A DNA stretch of 64,000 nt from Arsenicibacter sp965247375 (GCA_965247375.1 CBDFHU010000149.1:1-64000), one strand, 5' to 3'; shown: positions 11,055-20,784, numbered from the stretch's first letter. The notes: generated by a model not told the origin, from the sequence alone. Numbers and translations: made by a program.

Positions 11055-11175
11055 AATCCAACCACACCATATCAATCACTGACAATCAACTACTTAACAA
11101 AAATTAACAAAAGAAATCTGTACGATGCCGGACAACTTTCTGTTCGGAAACGAACAAACCGTACACCATTCCGCA

Positions 11176-11250
11176 CTAGCGCCGGACAGTCAGCCGCAGG
11201 CCCGTTGCCAGGAAAACCGCATTGGGCAGGACGGGCAGAGAAGCTCCGAA
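11176..11250 (-). pseudogene. Remnant 3' end of a MoaB/Mog-like gene
   Basis: The last 48 bases (11176-11223) are identical to the end of the Mog-like gene at 12044-12538 and encode NAVFLATGLRLTVRR. The bases upstream (11224-11250) read LPVLP in the same frame where the full gene has LPALFPAIP, so they look like a related but diverged version. No start or other domain is present. This is either a relic of a second gene copy or a junction produced by assembling two strains. Confidence 0.5.
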
Positions 11251-11296
11251 ATAATGCGCTGCGCGTTCAAGCATTCAGTATTATCCGGCAACAATG

Positions 11297-11329
11297 AAAA
11301 AAGCCACTCCTCATACCGGAAGTGGCTTT
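11297..11329. terminator. Intrinsic terminator (copy B)
   Basis: This is the same AAAGCCACT / AGTGGCTTT stem as at 10433-10465. It lies downstream of the second copy of the small exported gene on the minus strand. Confidence 0.7.
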
Positions 11330-11408
11330 GAAAATCATTTTCTTAACCTAAACTAAAACCCTACTACTAAGAGCTCTATTGTCTTACCCGCACCCGCAGG
11401 CCTATTCT

Positions 11409-11823
11409 TTAGAGCATCGAAATCTTGCGCGATGGCTGCTGGCTGGCTGTTTTCAACTCAACCTGCTTTTTGATGCTGCCGTCTTTCGAGGCTACTTCCA
11501 GTTCGTATTTACCGTCGGTCAGTTCGCTCATGTCGAACTGTACGGCCACTTTCATATCTTTTTTGCTGATCTGCTTTGAGTACACGATCTGCTGCGTGTT
11601 GTCACGCACGGTCATGGTCAGCACTTCGGGCGTTTGTCTTCTCTACCGCCATCCGTACTTTGTTCTGGGTGGTTACATACACACTGGCATCAAACGAGAG
11701 GGTTTTGGCTGGGATGGTAGTGGTTCCCCCTTCGCCCATCAGACCGGCGGCGCTTAACATGATACCGGTTACGATTCCTTTTGATTTTGCGGCTAAGCCG
11801 AGTTGTGAGATGAAAGTTAACAT
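11409..11823 (-). pseudogene. Small exported beta-rich protein, copy B, frameshifted
   Basis: The sequence is nearly identical to 10542-10955, but an extra T and a T-to-C change near 11635-11642 shift the frame after MAVEKT. The product splits into an N-terminal 73-codon piece (11602-11823) and a C-terminal piece (11409-11624). The rest of the coding sequence is unchanged, so the break is very recent or a sequencing error. Its leader and the sigma-54-like site (11906-11922) are intact. Confidence 0.65.
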
Positions 11824-11905
11824 GATCGTTCGTCGTTTATGTTGTTGTTTACTTGTTGCTTAATGTTGTTCAGTAGTTGCTGTTGTTCACTGTTGCTAAT
11901 AGATA

Positions 11906-11922
11906 TGCCAACAACGTGCCAG
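11906..11922 (-). promoter_or_regulatory. Candidate sigma-54 (-24/-12) promoter, copy B
   Basis: The 17 bases are identical to those at 11038-11054, at the same distance from the start codon at 11823. Confidence 0.45.
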
Positions 11923-12043
11923 AATCCAACCACACCATATCAATCACTGACAATCAACTACTTAACAAAAATTAACAAAAGAAATCTGTACGATGCCGGA
12001 CAGCTTTCTGTTCGGAAACGAACAAACCGTACACCATTCCGCA

Positions 12044-12538
12044 CTAGCGCCGGACAGTCAGCCGCAGGCCCGTTGCCAGGAAAACCGCATTCGGGATCGC
12101 AGGAAATAACGCAGGGAGGATCGCCGCCAGCCAGTCGGGTTCGGCGGGAAGGTGTATCATTACGGTTTTCCGGCGAATACCGGCAAAGGGCAGCAACAGC
12201 ATCGCCACCGGTGTGAACCGCTGAATTGTACGACGTATTTGCTCGCCAAAGCCCGGCATCGGTTTCGGACAAAGGCGTTCCATAACCAACGGCCACTCCG
12301 CCACTCCGCCAACGAGTACCTCGCCAACGCTTATAATCAGCGGACAGTGCTCCTCATCTGCCAGTCTTAGCAGCAGTTGTTGATATGCACCGGATTCATT
12401 GGCTGGTAGCGCATAAGTTTGTATCCGGCAACCTTCAACAAGCTTCGGAATCAGCCATCCGGTCAGGATAGTAACCGCCTCTCCCGGCGCGGCAGCGTCT
12501 CCTGTATGAATAACCGCAATCTGTAACTGATCAGTCAT
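12044..12538 (-). CDS. Degenerate MoaB/Mog-like (molybdopterin-binding fold) protein
   Basis: The start ATG at 12538 (MTDQLQIAVIHTGD) gives 164 residues, close to the usual length of MoaB/MogA. The fold signature is visible in the C-terminal half: KPMPGFGEQIRR, then FTPVAMLLLPFAGIRRKTVMIHLPA, matching the MPGFGE and AGxRGxTLIxxLPG blocks of molybdopterin adenylyltransferases. The active-site loop usually reading GGTG(L)xxRDxTPEA is here SVGEVLVGGVAEWPLVMERL, without the Arg-Asp and Thr-Pro, so catalysis is doubtful. This is either a divergent paralogue with another role or a copy damaged by indels. It is divergent from the DUF4136 lipoprotein gene; its 3' end lies inside repeat copy B. Confidence 0.65.
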   Translation of the reverse strand: MTDQLQIAVIHTGDAAAPGEAVTILTGWLIPKLVEGCRIQTYALPANESGAYQQLLLRLADEEHCPLIISVGEVLVGGVAEWPLVMERLCPKPMPGFGEQIRRTIQRFTPVAMLLLPFAGIRRKTVMIHLPAEPDWLAAILPALFPAIPNAVFLATGLRLTVRR

Positions 12539-12647
12539 CGTCTCTTTTGTCTGTAAAGTGGCCGCAATCAGCACTTTTAACAGCAGATTCTAAAACCTTC
12601 CGCATTGGTAAGAGTTATTACTATATTAACCCAGTTGATCTATCGTT

Positions 12648-13224
12648 ATGAAGAACATACTTATTCTTGCCGGTCTCGTACTGGCATTTACGGCTTGTGC
12701 ACCGAAGGTGGCAGTCGATAAGGCAAACGTTAATTTCAACAAGTACAGAACGTTTGCCTGGATGGACATCAGATGTAAAAGCCGGTCAGAACCCGCTTTA
12801 CTACAACGATCTCGCCTCCCAAAAACGTTGAAAATGCTGTTAATAAGGTATTAAGCGACAAAGGGCTAAAACAGGCAAACCGCCGTCCGGACCTGTTAAT
12901 CGGCTATCACTTTTTTTGTAGAGGAGAAAACCCGCACGGTAGCCAATAACACCGGTCCGCTCTACGGCCCCTATTACGGCTGGGGTCGCTGGGGCTGGTC
13001 TGGCTGGGGCCCGTCATGGTGGGGCTGGGGTGGCCCCGCAGTATACGCAGGAACAGTATCAGGCCGGTACGCTGGTCGTCGATATGGTTGATGCCCGGAC
13101 TAAACGACTGGTTTGGCGGGGGTCCATTCAGAATGCTGTCGGTAATCCGGCACGAATCGGTGAGCAGCTGACCCGTCAGGTAAAAGATATTGTCGAGAAG
13201 TTTCCGGACCGGAGCAATAGTTAA
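12648..13224 (+). CDS. DUF4136-family lipoprotein, frameshifted
   Basis: The N-terminus MKNILILAGLVLAFTACAPK is a lipoprotein signal with the lipobox FTAC (Cys17). KANVNFNKYRTFAWMD is the start of a DUF4136 domain, and RRPDLLIGYHFF, a Trp/Gly-rich stretch (about 12980-13035), QYQAGTLVVDMVDARTKRLV and RIGEQLTRQVKDIVEKFP complete it. One-base indels near 12765, 12910 and 13035 split it; joined, it gives about 190 residues. DUF4136 proteins are envelope lipoproteins of Bacteroidota and Proteobacteria without a known reaction. A strong terminator follows directly. Confidence 0.85.
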
Positions 13225-13225
13225 T

Positions 13226-13253
13226 AAAAAAGGGAGCGAACGCTCCCTTTTTT
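13226..13253. terminator. Bidirectional intrinsic terminator
   Basis: A perfect 13-bp stem, AAAAAAGGGAGCG / CGCTCCCTTTTTT, with a 2-base spacer, lies between the convergent DUF4136 and SGNH hydrolase genes and serves both. Confidence 0.9.
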
Positions 13254-13256
13254 ATG

Positions 13257-13951
13257 CTAGTTAGCCGTTACAAAGCTGTACATCAGATCAGCGACAAACT
13301 GGTTGCCGGTATCATTCAGGTGAACGCGGTCCGTTGTCAGTATACCCTGCTCTTTATTGCCGGGGTTATTCTTCAGGTTATACTCCAGAGAAGGCTTTCC
13401 GCAGATCGCAAAGCGGCAAATTCCGGCGCTTTGCCAGATCACGGATCAGCTGGCTGTATTGGTTCAGGTCGCCGTCCTGCTCGTTTGAGAAGTCTGTTTT
13501 TTCACCGATCACGGCCGGGGTACACAAAATGACTTTGGCATTGGCCGCCTGAAGTTTCGTAATCAGCGCTTCGTAGAAGCCGACGAACTTATTGGCATCG
13601 GTACCGGGTGCCGGATGTCCGCTTATGCCAGACATCGTTTACGCCGATATAGACAAAAACTACGTCCGGCTGCTTCGCCAGCACATCGTTTTCCATCCGC
13701 AGGTACAAATCATATATTTTGTTGCCGCCGATACCGGCACCGATCAGCTCATAATCTGCCCCCTTGCCTTTCTGTGCCAGCATATCGGTCAGGCGGGTAA
13801 TGTATCCGCCAGGCTTAACCGCGGCCTGGGTAATTGAATCTCCGAAGAAAACAACCCGTTTCGGGCGGTTAATAAACGCAGCTGACAGCATAACCAGCGC
13901 GACAAACAAAGCGGCCAAACGCATTGGGCCGGTAAAGCGATTCGTCGTCAT
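13257..13951 (-). CDS. SGNH/GDSL-family hydrolase, exported, frameshifted
   Basis: Starting at 13951 (MTTNRFTGPMRLAALFVALV) the protein has an N-terminal hydrophobic segment, then the block I motif FFGDSIT carrying the nucleophile Ser, the GGN block (IGAGIGGNKIYDL), the block III motif YIGVNDVWH, and near the end DRVHLNDTGN with the catalytic Asp-x-x-His. All four SGNH blocks are therefore present, and an esterase or deacetylase acting on secreted glycans or lipids is likely. Frameshifts near 13605-13625 and near 13430 split the frame; joined, it has about 230 residues. An upstream in-frame ATG at 13987 exists, but it would place a polar extension before the signal sequence. Confidence 0.85.
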
Positions 13952-14121
13952 TCGTGAAAAATAGGTATACGAGTTAGTTTTATCCACAAAAGTAGCCGGA
14001 TCAGTAAATACTACCGATTACGGAAAGGTATTTGGCTCTTTCAGGGTTTGGGCGTAAATTAGGAACGTATTGAGTAACAACCTTTTTAGACCTGAAATCC
14101 AATCATCAACTACCTGACGGC

Positions 14122-15316
14122 ATGAACACAAATTCTCCTATTTCCCGTCGTGACTGGCTCCGTGCGAGCGGTCTGCTGGCAGCCGGTCTGCCTGCGCTTG
14201 CCAACCTGACGCCTGCCATGGCCAATACCATCCCTTCGACCGAAGCCGCTACCATGCCGATGGTCGACGAATTCGCAGCCTTACAGGCGGGAGCGATGCC
14301 AAAACTGAAGGCGCGGCTGTTTGCCAACGAAAATCCGCTCGGCATTTCTCAGAAAGCGCGGGAAGCCCTCATTAAGGCCATTGATATCGGCAACCGGTAT
14401 GCCTGGGAAGAGTTTGACGAAATGAAAAAACTGATCGCCGACAAAGAAGGAGTCAAGCCGGAAAATATCATGCTGACACCAGGTTCGTCGGAAGTACTTC
14501 TGATTACGGCCATGCACTTTGCAGCTAACAGCGGTACTGTGGTAACCAGCCGCCCGACCTACGATGACCTGCTTGATAAAACGGAGACGTTTAAAGGTAA
14601 AATCGTCAGTGTACCGCTGACCAAAACGTATCAGTATGATTTGGCGGCGATGAAAGCCAAAATCAATGCCGACACCAAACTGGCCTACATCTGTAACCCG
14701 AATAACCCGACGGGCACGATCGTTCCGCCGGCCGATCTGGCAGCATTCGCGCAGGAAGTTTCGCCAACTGTTCCGGTATTTATCGACGAAGCCTACATTG
14801 ATTTCCTCGAACCCGGCGACCGGCCACAGCTCGGCAAACTGGTGGCCGAAGGAAAAAATGTGATTCTGGCCCGTACATTCTCAAAAATTCACGGGTTTGC
14901 CGGTATTCGTCTGGGCTATGTTATTGCGCAGCCGGACATGCTGAAAACACTGGAAAAATATACTACCGGCGAAATTCGGGATCAGTATTGCGACCCTGAT
15001 GGCAGGGATTGCCAGCTTCAAGGACCTCGACTGGCAGAATCACTGCCGGACCGAAAACGCCAAAGCCCGCGAGTATACGACCAAAGCGTTGACCGACATG
15101 GGCTATGAAGTCGTTCCGTCGTATACTAACTTTATGTTGTTCCCGATCCGGATGAAGCCCAAAACCTTTGAAAATCAAAATGTTTGCCAATGGCGTTGGT
15201 ATCCAGACCAGAACATTCGGCGGCCAGTCATGGTGCCGGGTCAGTGTCGGTACGATGGACGAAATGAAGACCTTTATTGATGCCTTCTTGATGCCTTCAA
15301 GAAAGTGACCTCATAG
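14122..15316 (+). CDS. HisC-like PLP-dependent aminotransferase with Tat signal, frameshifted
   Basis: The N-terminus (SRRDWLRASGLLAAGLPALA) is a classic twin-arginine signal, followed by a class I/II aminotransferase related to histidinol-phosphate aminotransferase. Visible motifs are FANENPLG (substrate loop), TPGSSEVLL, YICNPNNPTGT, VFIDEAYIDF with the cofactor-binding Asp and Tyr, and the PLP-lysine block FSKIHGFAGIRLGY. Frameshifts near 14975, 15165 and 15285 interrupt the C-terminal third; through them the protein continues via WQNHCRTENAKAREYTTKAL, SYTNFMLFPI, FGGQSW and VSVGTMDEMKTFIDAF to the stop at 15314. An exported aminotransferase is unusual; Tat export suits a protein folded around PLP in the cytosol. 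The substrate is unknown, and a role in histidine synthesis is unlikely given the export signal. Confidence 0.85.
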
Positions 15317-15364
15317 CCTTATGTATTTCCGGCTGGTATCCTACCGGACACCTGCCGGAATCTG

Positions 15365-15706
15365 TTACCTAAGGTCTCTTGATAATTCTGCCCCTTTATC
15401 ATTCTGGCGCTCAAGGCTCCAACGCCGCGTATAGGCGGTTTCAAGCCAGGTATAGCCGGACCGGCGTAAGACACGGCATGGCAACCCCATTTCATACTGA
15501 AACGCCATCTCCAGCTCATCAACCGTCATATCCGGAACGATGTCAAAACTATTGGGCACGTTTAACCGGCTGAGCGCTGCCAGCGGCCTGTCAATGAATG
15601 ATTTATTTCCGGATTCTACTTCAAGCCGCAGATAGGGAAATATATCGTTAAACACCTGTTGCAGGTCGCGCCATTTCATGTCTGGATATACTCGTATTGG
15701 CTGCAT
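15365..15706 (-). CDS. Small protein of unknown function (113 residues)
   Basis: Starting at MQPIRVYPDMKWRDLQQVFN (15706), the protein is soluble and has no signal peptide. The first half has the pattern of a small alpha/beta domain (LQQVFNDIFPYLRLEVE); the second has a predicted helix (DMTVDELEMAFQYEMGLP) followed by VLRRSGYTWLETAYTRRWSLE. I do not recognise the family. An upstream extension to 15970 is open but reads through the divergent kinase promoter and has no protein-like composition. Its start faces that of the histidine kinase gene at 15921 across ~215 bases, so the two may share control. Confidence 0.6.
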   Translation of the reverse strand: MQPIRVYPDMKWRDLQQVFNDIFPYLRLEVESGNKSFIDRPLAALSRLNVPNSFDIVPDMTVDELEMAFQYEMGLPCRVLRRSGYTWLETAYTRRWSLERQNDKGAELSRDLR

Positions 15707-15920
15707 ACACTCCTCATTTTTCCCTCCCGTTGGACTCCTCAGGGATACGCCTGATCGTTGATTCAAACTTCGTTTTTTTTCCGGACCCCGAAATATGAGT
15801 TTTATCAGTCCTTTGGCTGATTTTATGAGTCCGGCGTCGTAATTTTGGCTGTCTCTGAACGTATTTCTGCTGTTTATGACGCCTGTCATACCGTCTGAAC
15901 CACAAACCCTGTAAGTTGCC

Positions 15921-17201
15921 ATGCTCCAGAACGAATCAAATTCATCCGGCTTTTCCAGCGAAATGGACATACTAAATCAGGCCGAAGCGGTGTTTCAATT
16001 TGCCACTGAGGGAATGTTGATTACTGACAACACAGGTCAAATTGTAAAAATAAATCCGAGCGCGGAGCAGTTATTCGGGTACGAACCCGGTGAGTTACTA
16101 GGTCAGGAAGTTGAAATTCTGATACCGAATACGCATCAGGCACTTCACAGGAATCACCGCACGGAGTTTTTTTGCCCACGCCTCGCCCCGCCGGATGGGT
16201 AAAGGGCGTGACCTGTTTGGTCAGCGGAAAGACGGCTCAGCCTTCCCCATCGAAATCAGCCTGAGTTCCTTTTCAGAATTCACAGGGTAGCTTCGTCATT
16301 GCCTTTATCATTGACATTACAGTCCGGAAACAAGCAGAAACCCACCTGCGCGAATACAATAACCGGCTCGAACAGGAAGTCGAAGACCGTACGCTGATTC
16401 TGAAGGAAGCCATTCAGAAACTGGAACATACGAAGGAGGAACTGCATCATACGCTTCAGCGGGAAATGGATCTCAACCGCATGAAATCCAATTTTATTTC
16501 GCTGGCATCACATGAGTTCAGGACGCCGCTGGCCACGGTGCTTTCGTCGCTGTCGCTGGTAGAGAAATACGCGGATATGCAGGAAACCACCAAGCGCGAT
16601 AAACACATCAACCGCATCCAGTCGTCGGTCAAACACCTGAATGATATTCTGAATGATTTTCTGTCGGTCAGCAAGCTGGAAGAAGGCAAAGTAGTTTGCC
16701 AACCCGTCTGGACCAGCCTGTCGGCGGTAGTACAGCAGGTGATTCCGCAAATGCAGGAAATAGCCAGGCAGGGGCAGACGTTTGATGTAACGTACAGTAT
16801 CCGCCGGCCGGTCAATACCGATCAGGTTTACATTGATCCGGCTCTGGTGCGGAATATTCTGTTCAACCTGCTCTCGAACGCCATTAAATATTCGCCGCCA
16901 CAGTCTACCATAAGCTTACGGGCCGAAATCAGCACAAATGTATTGCGGATTGCCATTCAGGATCAGGGCATCGGGATTCCTCCCGAAGATCAGGGCCATT
17001 TGTTCGAGCGGTTTTTTCCGCGCCAGCAACGCGGGTAATATTGCCGGTACCGGCCTTGGGCTGCACATTGTCGGCAGTTATATCCGGCTGATGAACGGAG
17101 GGGTTTCGTTTAATAGCCAGGTCAATGAAGGCACTGAGTTTATTGTGGATATTCCCCAACCCGTTTCCGTACCGAATGCATCTGCTGAGCAGATCGCCTG
17201 A
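15921..17201 (+). CDS. PAS-domain sensor histidine kinase, frameshifted
   Basis: A PAS domain (FATEGMLITDNTGQIVKINP, then LFGYEPGELLGQ) occupies about residues 20-130, then a coiled coil, then a HisKA domain with the phospho-acceptor motif SHEFRTPL near 16510 and an HATPase_c domain with the N box NLLSNAIKYS, G1 box DQGIGIP and G2 box GTGLGL. There is no transmembrane segment, so the kinase is probably cytosolic and senses an internal signal. Frameshifts near 16170, 16280 and 17020 split it; joined, it has about 425 residues. No response regulator is adjacent, so it is an orphan in this window. The start could also be the in-frame ATG at 15963. Confidence 0.9.
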
Positions 17202-17207
17202 GCAGAT

Positions 17208-17244
17208 AAAAAAGGGCAGGAGCCAACCGCTGCCTACCCTTTTT
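17208..17244. terminator. Intrinsic terminator between convergent genes
   Basis: AAAAAGGGCAGG / CCTACCCTTTTT forms a 12-bp stem with one mismatch and a 12-base loop. It serves the kinase on the plus strand and hemN on the minus strand. Confidence 0.75.
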
Positions 17245-17266
17245 GCTTCCTGTTTATCTATATTTT

Positions 17267-18629
17267 CTATACTGTCTGACTAAACAAAGTCGTTTCCGGC
17301 AGGTTTTCCCACAGCCGTGCATCGAATGCCATACATACGTTCCGGACAAACGACCGGCCTTTCGGCGTTACCCGCAGGCGATATGGTTCAGTTTCAATCA
17401 GCCCGTCGGCCTCAAGTTCTTCAACACGGTGCAGCCCTTCGTAGAGCCCTTCCGACTGCATATCCTTATCCATCCAGCTGGTTTCAAAACGGCACATCAG
17501 GTTCAGAATATGCCGGCGGATGACCAGATCGTCGCGGGTCAGCAAATGGCCTTTGAAAAACGGGAACTGCCCGTCGCGCAGACGTTCGTAATAAGCTTCG
17601 ACCGATTTGGCATTCTGCACGTAAGCCCCCCAGCTATCGCTGATTGATGAAGCACCGAGTCCGATCAGCAGTTTTGTGGGCGTATCGGTGTATCCCATGA
17701 AGTTCCGGTGCAGCTTGCCGCTCTTTTCTGCCTCCGAAAGGCTATCAGTTGCGAGGGCAAAATGATCCATACCGATTTCCTGATAGCCGGATAATTCCAG
17801 CCAGTTGCGGCAGGTCTCATAAATCGCCAGCTTTTTCGACGCATCGGGCAGATCCTGCTCCGAAAACCGGCGCTGTCCGGGCTTCACCCACGGGACGTGC
17901 GCGTAGCTGTAGAGTGCCAGCCGGTCCGGCTTCAGGTTGGTAATGTTCATGATGGTCTGGGTCATGGAGCAGACACGCTGTTGCGGCAACCCATACACCA
18001 TGTCGACATTAACGGATGTATAGCCGATTTCCCGCGCCTTCAGCATCAGGTGTTCGACCTGCTCATATGTCTGATGACGGTTAATCAATTCAAGAACAAG
18101 CGGATTAGTATCCTGTACCCCCACACTGACTCTACGAAAGCCAAGGTCATACAGGGTTTGCAGGTGTTCGTCGGTAGTATTGCCGGGATGCGCTTCAAAA
18201 CTGAAACAGGCCTTTTCATGGATTTCGGAACCTGCCAGCAACCCTTCGATCAGCCGGCGCAGATTATCGGCACTAAAGAAAGTCGGAGTACCACCACCCA
18301 GATGCAGTTCACGGATTTTTGGCGTTTCGCTGAAATGCGACCGGTACATGGCCCATTCGGTCAGTACGGCATAAATGTATGGTTCCTCAACGCGGTGGTT
18401 TACTGTAATCCGCGTATTGCAACCGCAGTATGTACAGAGACTTTCGCAAAAAGGAAGGTGAACATACAGACTAATCCCATCCGTGCTGTTCGTGGCCGCA
18501 AACGTGTCCGATACAGTTTGTAGCCACTCCGATGCAGCAGGGGCTGTTTTATTCCAGTAGGGGACCGTCGGGTAGCTGGTATAGCGTGGTCCGCGGAACG
18601 TTGTATTTTTGCAGTAGGGCAGTATCCAT
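17267..18629 (-). CDS. hemN: Oxygen-independent coproporphyrinogen III dehydrogenase, one frameshift
   Basis: This radical-SAM enzyme of haem synthesis converts coproporphyrinogen III to protoporphyrinogen IX. The N-terminal signature PRYTSYPTVPYW and the iron-sulfur motif CESLCTYC (CxxxCxxC) are encoded just upstream of the long open stretch that begins at 18349, in the same frame. LHLGGGTPTFFSADNL and VNVDMVYGLPQQ are further HemN blocks. The start codon ATG at 18629 (MDTALLQKYNVP) is in another frame: one extra base near 18600 would join KYNVP to GPRYTSYP. The full length is about 453 residues, normal for HemN. The enzyme works under low oxygen. It lies about 130 bases downstream of uvrB on the same strand, with a repeat element between them. 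Confidence 0.93.
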
Positions 18630-18654
18630 AACTATTGATGCTCAATGAAGATTA

Positions 18655-18693
18655 TCAAAAGTAGCGGACCCCGCAGGGGAGAACTATGACCAC
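18655..18693 (-). repeat. Third copy of the palindromic REP-like repeat
   Basis: Read on the minus strand it has GGTCATAG, then a CCCCTGCGGGG core followed by TCCGCTACTTTTGA, matching the layout of the units at 2240-2330. It sits in the gap between uvrB and hemN. The palindromic core is kept with changed bases. Confidence 0.5.
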
Positions 18694-18759
18694 AATCAGG
18701 CAGCAGGCTGGCAAATGTCAGCGACAGGATCACATCAACACCCGCCAGCCAGCCGTTCT

Positions 18760-20784
18760 CTATTCTTTTTTGAGCCGTTCCCGGAAGCTGGAATAGCTCG
18801 TCGCGAAGACGGGCAGCCTCCATAAAGTCGAGTTCTTTGGCGGCTTTCTCCATTTTTGTCTGCGTTTCCTTGATCAGCTGCTCCAGATCATTTTTACCCA
18901 TGTACTGTACGACCGGATCGGCCGCAATCCGGATTTCCTCCGGCTCAACGTAATAGTGTTTATTCAGCGGTTTCACATCGGCTACTTTCGTCTGACCCAT
19001 GATCGCTTCCCGCGATTTAAGTACAGTTAGTCGGTGTAATGCCGTGTTTCTTCGTTATACTCCATCTGAATCGCGCGGCGGCGATTGGTTTCGTCAATCG
19101 CTTTCTGCATAGATTTAGTAATCGTATCGGCATACATCAGCACCCGGCCATTGGCATTCCGGGCAGCACGGCCAATGGTCTGAATCAACGACCGGATGTC
19201 GCGGAGGAAACCTTCCTTATCGGCATCCATAATCGCGACCAGCGAGACTTCCGGCAAGTCGAGGCCCTCGCGCAGGAGATTGACCCCGACCAGTACATCA
19301 AAATTGCCCAGCCGCAAATCACGGAGGATTTCGACCCGTTCAAGTGTTTTGATTTCTGAGTGAATATACCGCGTTTTAATCCCGACCCGATCCAGGTATT
19401 TACTGAGTTCTTCGGCCATCCGCTTGGTGAGGGTTGTTACCAGCACCCGCTCCGACCGTTTTATCCGCGCATCAATTTCTTCAAGCAGGTCGTCAATCTG
19501 GTTCAGGCTTGGCCGCACCTGAATTTCGGGGTCCAGCAGACCGGTCGGCCGGATCAGCTGTTCAACCACCACACCCTCGCTACGTCGCAGCTCATAGTCG
19601 GCCGGTGTCGCCGACACAAAAATGGTTTGCCCGGCCAGCTCCTCAAACTCCTGAAACGTCAGCGGCCGGTTATCCAGCGCCGACGGTAACCGGAAGCCGT
19701 AATCGACCAGTGACTCTTTGCGGGAGCGGTCACCACCCCACATGGCCCGGATCTGGGGCATGGTTACGTGGCTTTCGTCAACCACCAGCAGGTAGTCGTC
19801 CGGGAAATAATCCAGCAGGCAGAACGGGCGTTGTCCGGGTTTGCGCTGATCGAAGTACCGTGAGTAGTTCTCGATACCCGAACAATAGCCCAGTTCCCGC
19901 ATCATTTCGAGGTCAAATTCGGTCCGCTCCTTGATGCGTCCGGCTTCCATTTCGCGGAAGTCTTTTTCGAAATAGCGGATTTGCGCCACCAGATCATCCT
20001 GAATCTCGTAGATAGCGCGGTTCAGGGTCTCGCGGCCGGTCACGAACAGGTTAGCGGGGAAAATAGCAACCATTCGTTCTTCGGAAATTTTCTTTCCTGT
20101 AGATGGGTCAATCCGCTGAATGGTCTCGATCTCATCGCCGAAGAAAATAATGCGGTAGGCAAAGTCGGCATAAGCCACGTACACATCGACCGTATCGCCT
20201 TTGACCCGGAAATTGCCGCGCTGGAATTCACCTTCGGTCCGGCTATAGAGAATCTCAACCAGGCGGTGCAGGAAGTGGTTACGGCTCATGATTTCGCCGA
20301 CACCGATGCGCACCACGTTGCTTTTAAACTCCTCCGGATTGCCCATGCCATAAATGCAGGACACCGACGCAATGACAATCACATCGCGGCGACCGCTCAT
20401 GAGCGCCGACGTCGCCGCGAGCCGCAGCTTGTCAATCTCTTCATTGATGGCTAAGTCTTTTTCAATGTAGGTATTCGTGGTGGCGATGTAGGCCTCCGGC
20501 TGGTAATAGTCGTAATAGCTGATGAAGTATTCGACTGCGTTTTCAGGGAAAAACTGCTTAAACTCCCCGTAAAGCTGAGCGGCCAGTGTTTTGTTATGAC
20601 TAAGAATAAGCGTGGGCCGATTGGTCTGAGCGATAACATTGGCCACAGAAAACGTTTTACCGGACCCCGTAACGCCCAGTAAGACCTGTGCCGGTTCCCG
20701 TTCATTTATGCCTTTTACCAACTCCGCAATCGCCTTTGGCTGATCGCCGGTTGGCTGAAATTCAGATGTGAGTTTAAAGTTCAT
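18760..20784 (-). CDS. uvrB: Excinuclease ABC subunit B, frameshifted near the C-terminus
   Basis: This is the damage-verification helicase of nucleotide excision repair. Starting at 20784, the Walker A motif GVTGSGKTFSVANV is near residue 40, the DNA-wedging beta-hairpin block YYDYYQPEAYI near residue 93, and the helicase motifs VDESHVTMPQ, VSATPADYE and QTIGRAARN follow. The frame is open from 20784 to 19027, then broken by two indels near 19030-19060; it resumes with SREAIMGQTKV and the C-terminal UVR domain (ELDFMEAARLRDEL). A further extra base near 18788 hides the natural end RERLKKE with the stop at 18760-18762. Joined, it has about 675 residues, the usual length. A missing uvrB is implausible, so the breaks are probably sequencing errors. 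Confidence 0.95.

Larger units (their letters stand above)
10419..11223. repeat. Direct repeat, copy A (~805 bp)
   Basis: This stretch is repeated almost base for base at 11283-12091. It holds a terminator hairpin, a small exported-protein gene on the minus strand, its leader and sigma-54-like site, and the last ~48 bases of a MoaB/Mog-like gene. The copies differ by a 3-base insertion (TAC, near 10500 versus 11365), a one-base insertion plus neighbouring substitution near 11635-11642 in copy B, and a few single-base changes. The 59-base spacer between them (11224-11282) reads like a diverged version of the Mog-like gene upstream of its tail. Confidence 0.9.
11283..12091. repeat. Direct repeat, copy B (~809 bp)
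   Basis: This is the second copy of 10419-11223, in the same orientation. It continues without a break into the complete Mog-like gene, so copy B is probably the original arrangement and copy A the duplicate, if the duplication is real. Confidence 0.9.

Noticed and set aside
10971..11297. Plus-strand frame of 108 codons in the first repeat
   Set aside because: It runs antisense through the leader and the Mog-like remnant, with Cys/Leu/Ser bias from CAA/AAC triplets.
18530..18605. A further copy of the palindromic repeat upstream of hemN
   Set aside because: The GC-rich words there (GCTATACC, GGTCCCC) are explained by hemN coding sequence: in the correct frame they encode PRYTSYPTVPYW.
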